From: Actinomycetes bacterium
Lineage (GTDB): Bacteria > Actinomycetota > Acidimicrobiia > Acidimicrobiales > Ilumatobacteraceae
Reading direction: 5' to 3'
Assembly (NCBI GenBank): GCA_023417265.1
Contig: JAEZFY010000043.1
Location: 1 to 6,636 of the forward strand
Length of the DNA: 6,636 bases
The notes under the pieces are model-generated. The model saw only the letters and a list, made by a program, of their open reading frames with translations. It did not search any database and was not told where the DNA came from. Shown here piece after piece: positions 5,796 through 6,636 of this stretch. The translations under genes and the position numbers were made by a program. Positions within the stretch are counted from its first letter, which is position 1; every line of letters begins with the position of its first letter.

Positions 5796-6636
5796 GCGAC
5801 GTGCAACTCCGGGCTCATGAGGACCAAGCCGATCGCTTCGTACAGGTCCCACGGCGACGCCGCGGTGGCGAAGTCGTGCAACGCGGCGCGTGTGGTGCCG
5901 CTCACGTCGAGCGCCGGGTCGAGGCCCATCAGCGAGACGAAGCGGTCGACCATCGCCCGCCGGTTGGCGGCGTTCTGCGTTTGCCGGGCGGTGTCCTTCT
6001 TGTCCCAGTCACGCGGCGAGGTGGCGATCACCTCGGTGTACGGCACGTTGCCGCCCGCCAACTGGAGCCAGCCGCTGTCGTCGTCGCGCCAGTAGTTGCG
6101 GGCCGTGTTCCAGAACATCTGCAACGCTGCCTGGACCCGGGCGTCGAACGCGCTCGCCGAGATGTAGTAGCCGTTGTGCTTCCACCCGGCGACGTTGGGC
6201 GGATACAGGAGCTGCTGACCCATCCCGTCCATCAGCCACAAGGGCGCCCGTTCGGCACGCGCGCCGGTGGCCGCCATCATCGCCACGACGTACTCCACGG
6301 GCGAGCGGACGAGCCCCTGCACGGTGGCCGGCGCATAGAACTCGTCGCGCAGCAGCAGTTCACGCAGCCACGGGCGCACGGCAAAGTCGTTGGCGACCAG
6401 CGTGTTGCGGAGGTGCAGGCGCACGTTGTCAGGAATCGGCGTCCCGGCGAAGAACGTCCACAGCTTGGTCGACAAGAAGTCGGCGGCGATCTCGCGGGTG
6501 GGCGGGCCCGCCCGCGGGCCAGCGGTCGCCGTGCCGTCGCTCAGGATCGTGCGGATCGCATCGGGTCCGTGCTCGGCCGGGTTGGCGTTCGAACACGTCA
6601 TCCGTCCGAGGAACGGCCGCGGCGTCGAGTCGTGGC
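5792..6636 (-). CDS. DUF1800 family protein, copy 1 (5' end outside the window)
   Basis: C-terminal 280 residues of a DUF1800 protein whose start lies beyond the right edge. The frame stays open to the edge, and the ATG at 6601 is internal: the codons before it read HDSTPRPFLGR, matching HDSTPRGLLGQ at residues 205-215 of the complete copy at 1896-3293. About 204 N-terminal residues are therefore missing. Family hallmarks seen are PTREIAADFLSTKLW, LLLRDEFY, the diagnostic LLYPPNVAGW and the C-terminal SPE motif (LMSPELHVA). Over the first 120 shared residues, about 79 are identical to the other copy by eye. Near the C-terminus this copy carries a charged insertion (around DWDKKDTARQTQN) that the other lacks. 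The stop overlaps the start of the next gene (DUF1501) by 4 nt, as ATGA, so the two are probably co-translated. The molecular function of DUF1800 is not established to my knowledge; the family typically neighbours DUF1501, as here. Confidence 0.93.
   Translation of the reverse strand, partial: HDSTPRPFLGRMTCSNANPAEHGPDAIRTILSDGTATAGPRAGPPTREIAADFLSTKLWTFFAGTPIPDNVRLHLRNTLVANDFAVRPWLRELLLRDEFYAPATVQGLVRSPVEYVVAMMAATGARAERAPLWLMDGMGQQLLYPPNVAGWKHNGYYISASAFDARVQAALQMFWNTARNYWRDDDSGWLQLAGGNVPYTEVIATSPRDWDKKDTARQTQNAANRRAMVDRFVSLMGLDPALDVSGTTRAALHDFATAASPWDLYEAIGLVLMSPELHVA
5807..5810 (-). promoter_or_regulatory. Possible ribosome-binding site (GGAG) for DUF1501 copy 1
   Basis: GGAG on the minus strand, 11 nt before the ATG at 5795 and inside the end of the DUF1800 reading frame. 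The spacing is somewhat long. It is the only plausible Shine-Dalgarno found at the three internal starts of this window, and it supports the ATG at 5795 over the one 57 nt upstream. Confidence 0.35.

Noticed and set aside
5796..5852. Upstream ATG at 5852 as the start of DUF1501 copy 1
   Set aside because: It would add 19 residues overlapping the DUF1800 coding region. The paralogue has no counterpart, and the ATG at 5795 aligns with the paralogue start and has a GGAG upstream.
4254..6095. 613-codon open frame on the plus strand
   Set aside because: It is antisense to DUF1501 copy 1 and the end of DUF1800 copy 1. Similar antisense frames opposite both DUF1501 copies follow from their shared sequence and codon bias, and are not evidence of a conserved antisense gene.
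5792..6601. ATG at 6601 as the true start of DUF1800 copy 1
   Set aside because: The frame continues upstream with HDSTPRPFLGR, which aligns with the interior of the complete DUF1800 protein. The gene is cut by the window edge, not short.

Overview
This is a GC-rich window (clearly well over 60% G+C by eye) that is almost wholly coding. All four genes I can support lie on the minus strand, in one tightly packed run read from right to left. The proteins combine DUF1800, DUF1501 and C-terminal repeats that begin with a 'RLLDTR'-like motif and end in 'DVFGYF'. I associate such repeats with secreted proteins of high-GC Actinomycetota, especially Acidimicrobiia of the Ilumatobacter type. That taxonomic guess comes from protein style and base composition only. 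No rRNA, tRNA, mobile element, CRISPR array or terminator is visible.

Layout, in direction of transcription: (1) 6636-5792, a DUF1800 protein that has lost its start beyond the right edge (280 residues present); (2) 5795-3303, a complete 830-residue protein with a Tat-type N-terminus, a DUF1501 domain and three C-terminal repeats of about 115 residues; (3) 3293-1896, a complete 465-residue DUF1800 protein; (4) 1896-1, a second Tat-type DUF1501 protein with the same C-terminal repeats, cut by the left edge after 632 residues. Junctions are a 4-nt overlap (ATGA), a 9-nt gap and a 1-nt overlap (TGATG). The four genes are therefore probably one operon with coupled translation, and the promoter must lie right of the window.

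The main point is that the window is a tandem duplication of a two-gene DUF1800-DUF1501 module with a period of about 3.9 kb. Corresponding parts of the two copies are roughly 65-80% identical in protein sequence (counted by eye over selected stretches). The repeat tail was already fused to DUF1501 before the duplication. DUF1501 is, from family knowledge, placed in the alkaline phosphatase/sulfatase-like superfamily, and DUF1800 is its frequent genomic partner. The biochemical role of the pair is not established to my knowledge. The sequence suggests Tat export of the DUF1501 partner and, by inference, co-export or complex formation with DUF1800, whose one complete copy has no visible signal peptide. 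The long plus-strand open frames are antisense shadows produced by high GC.
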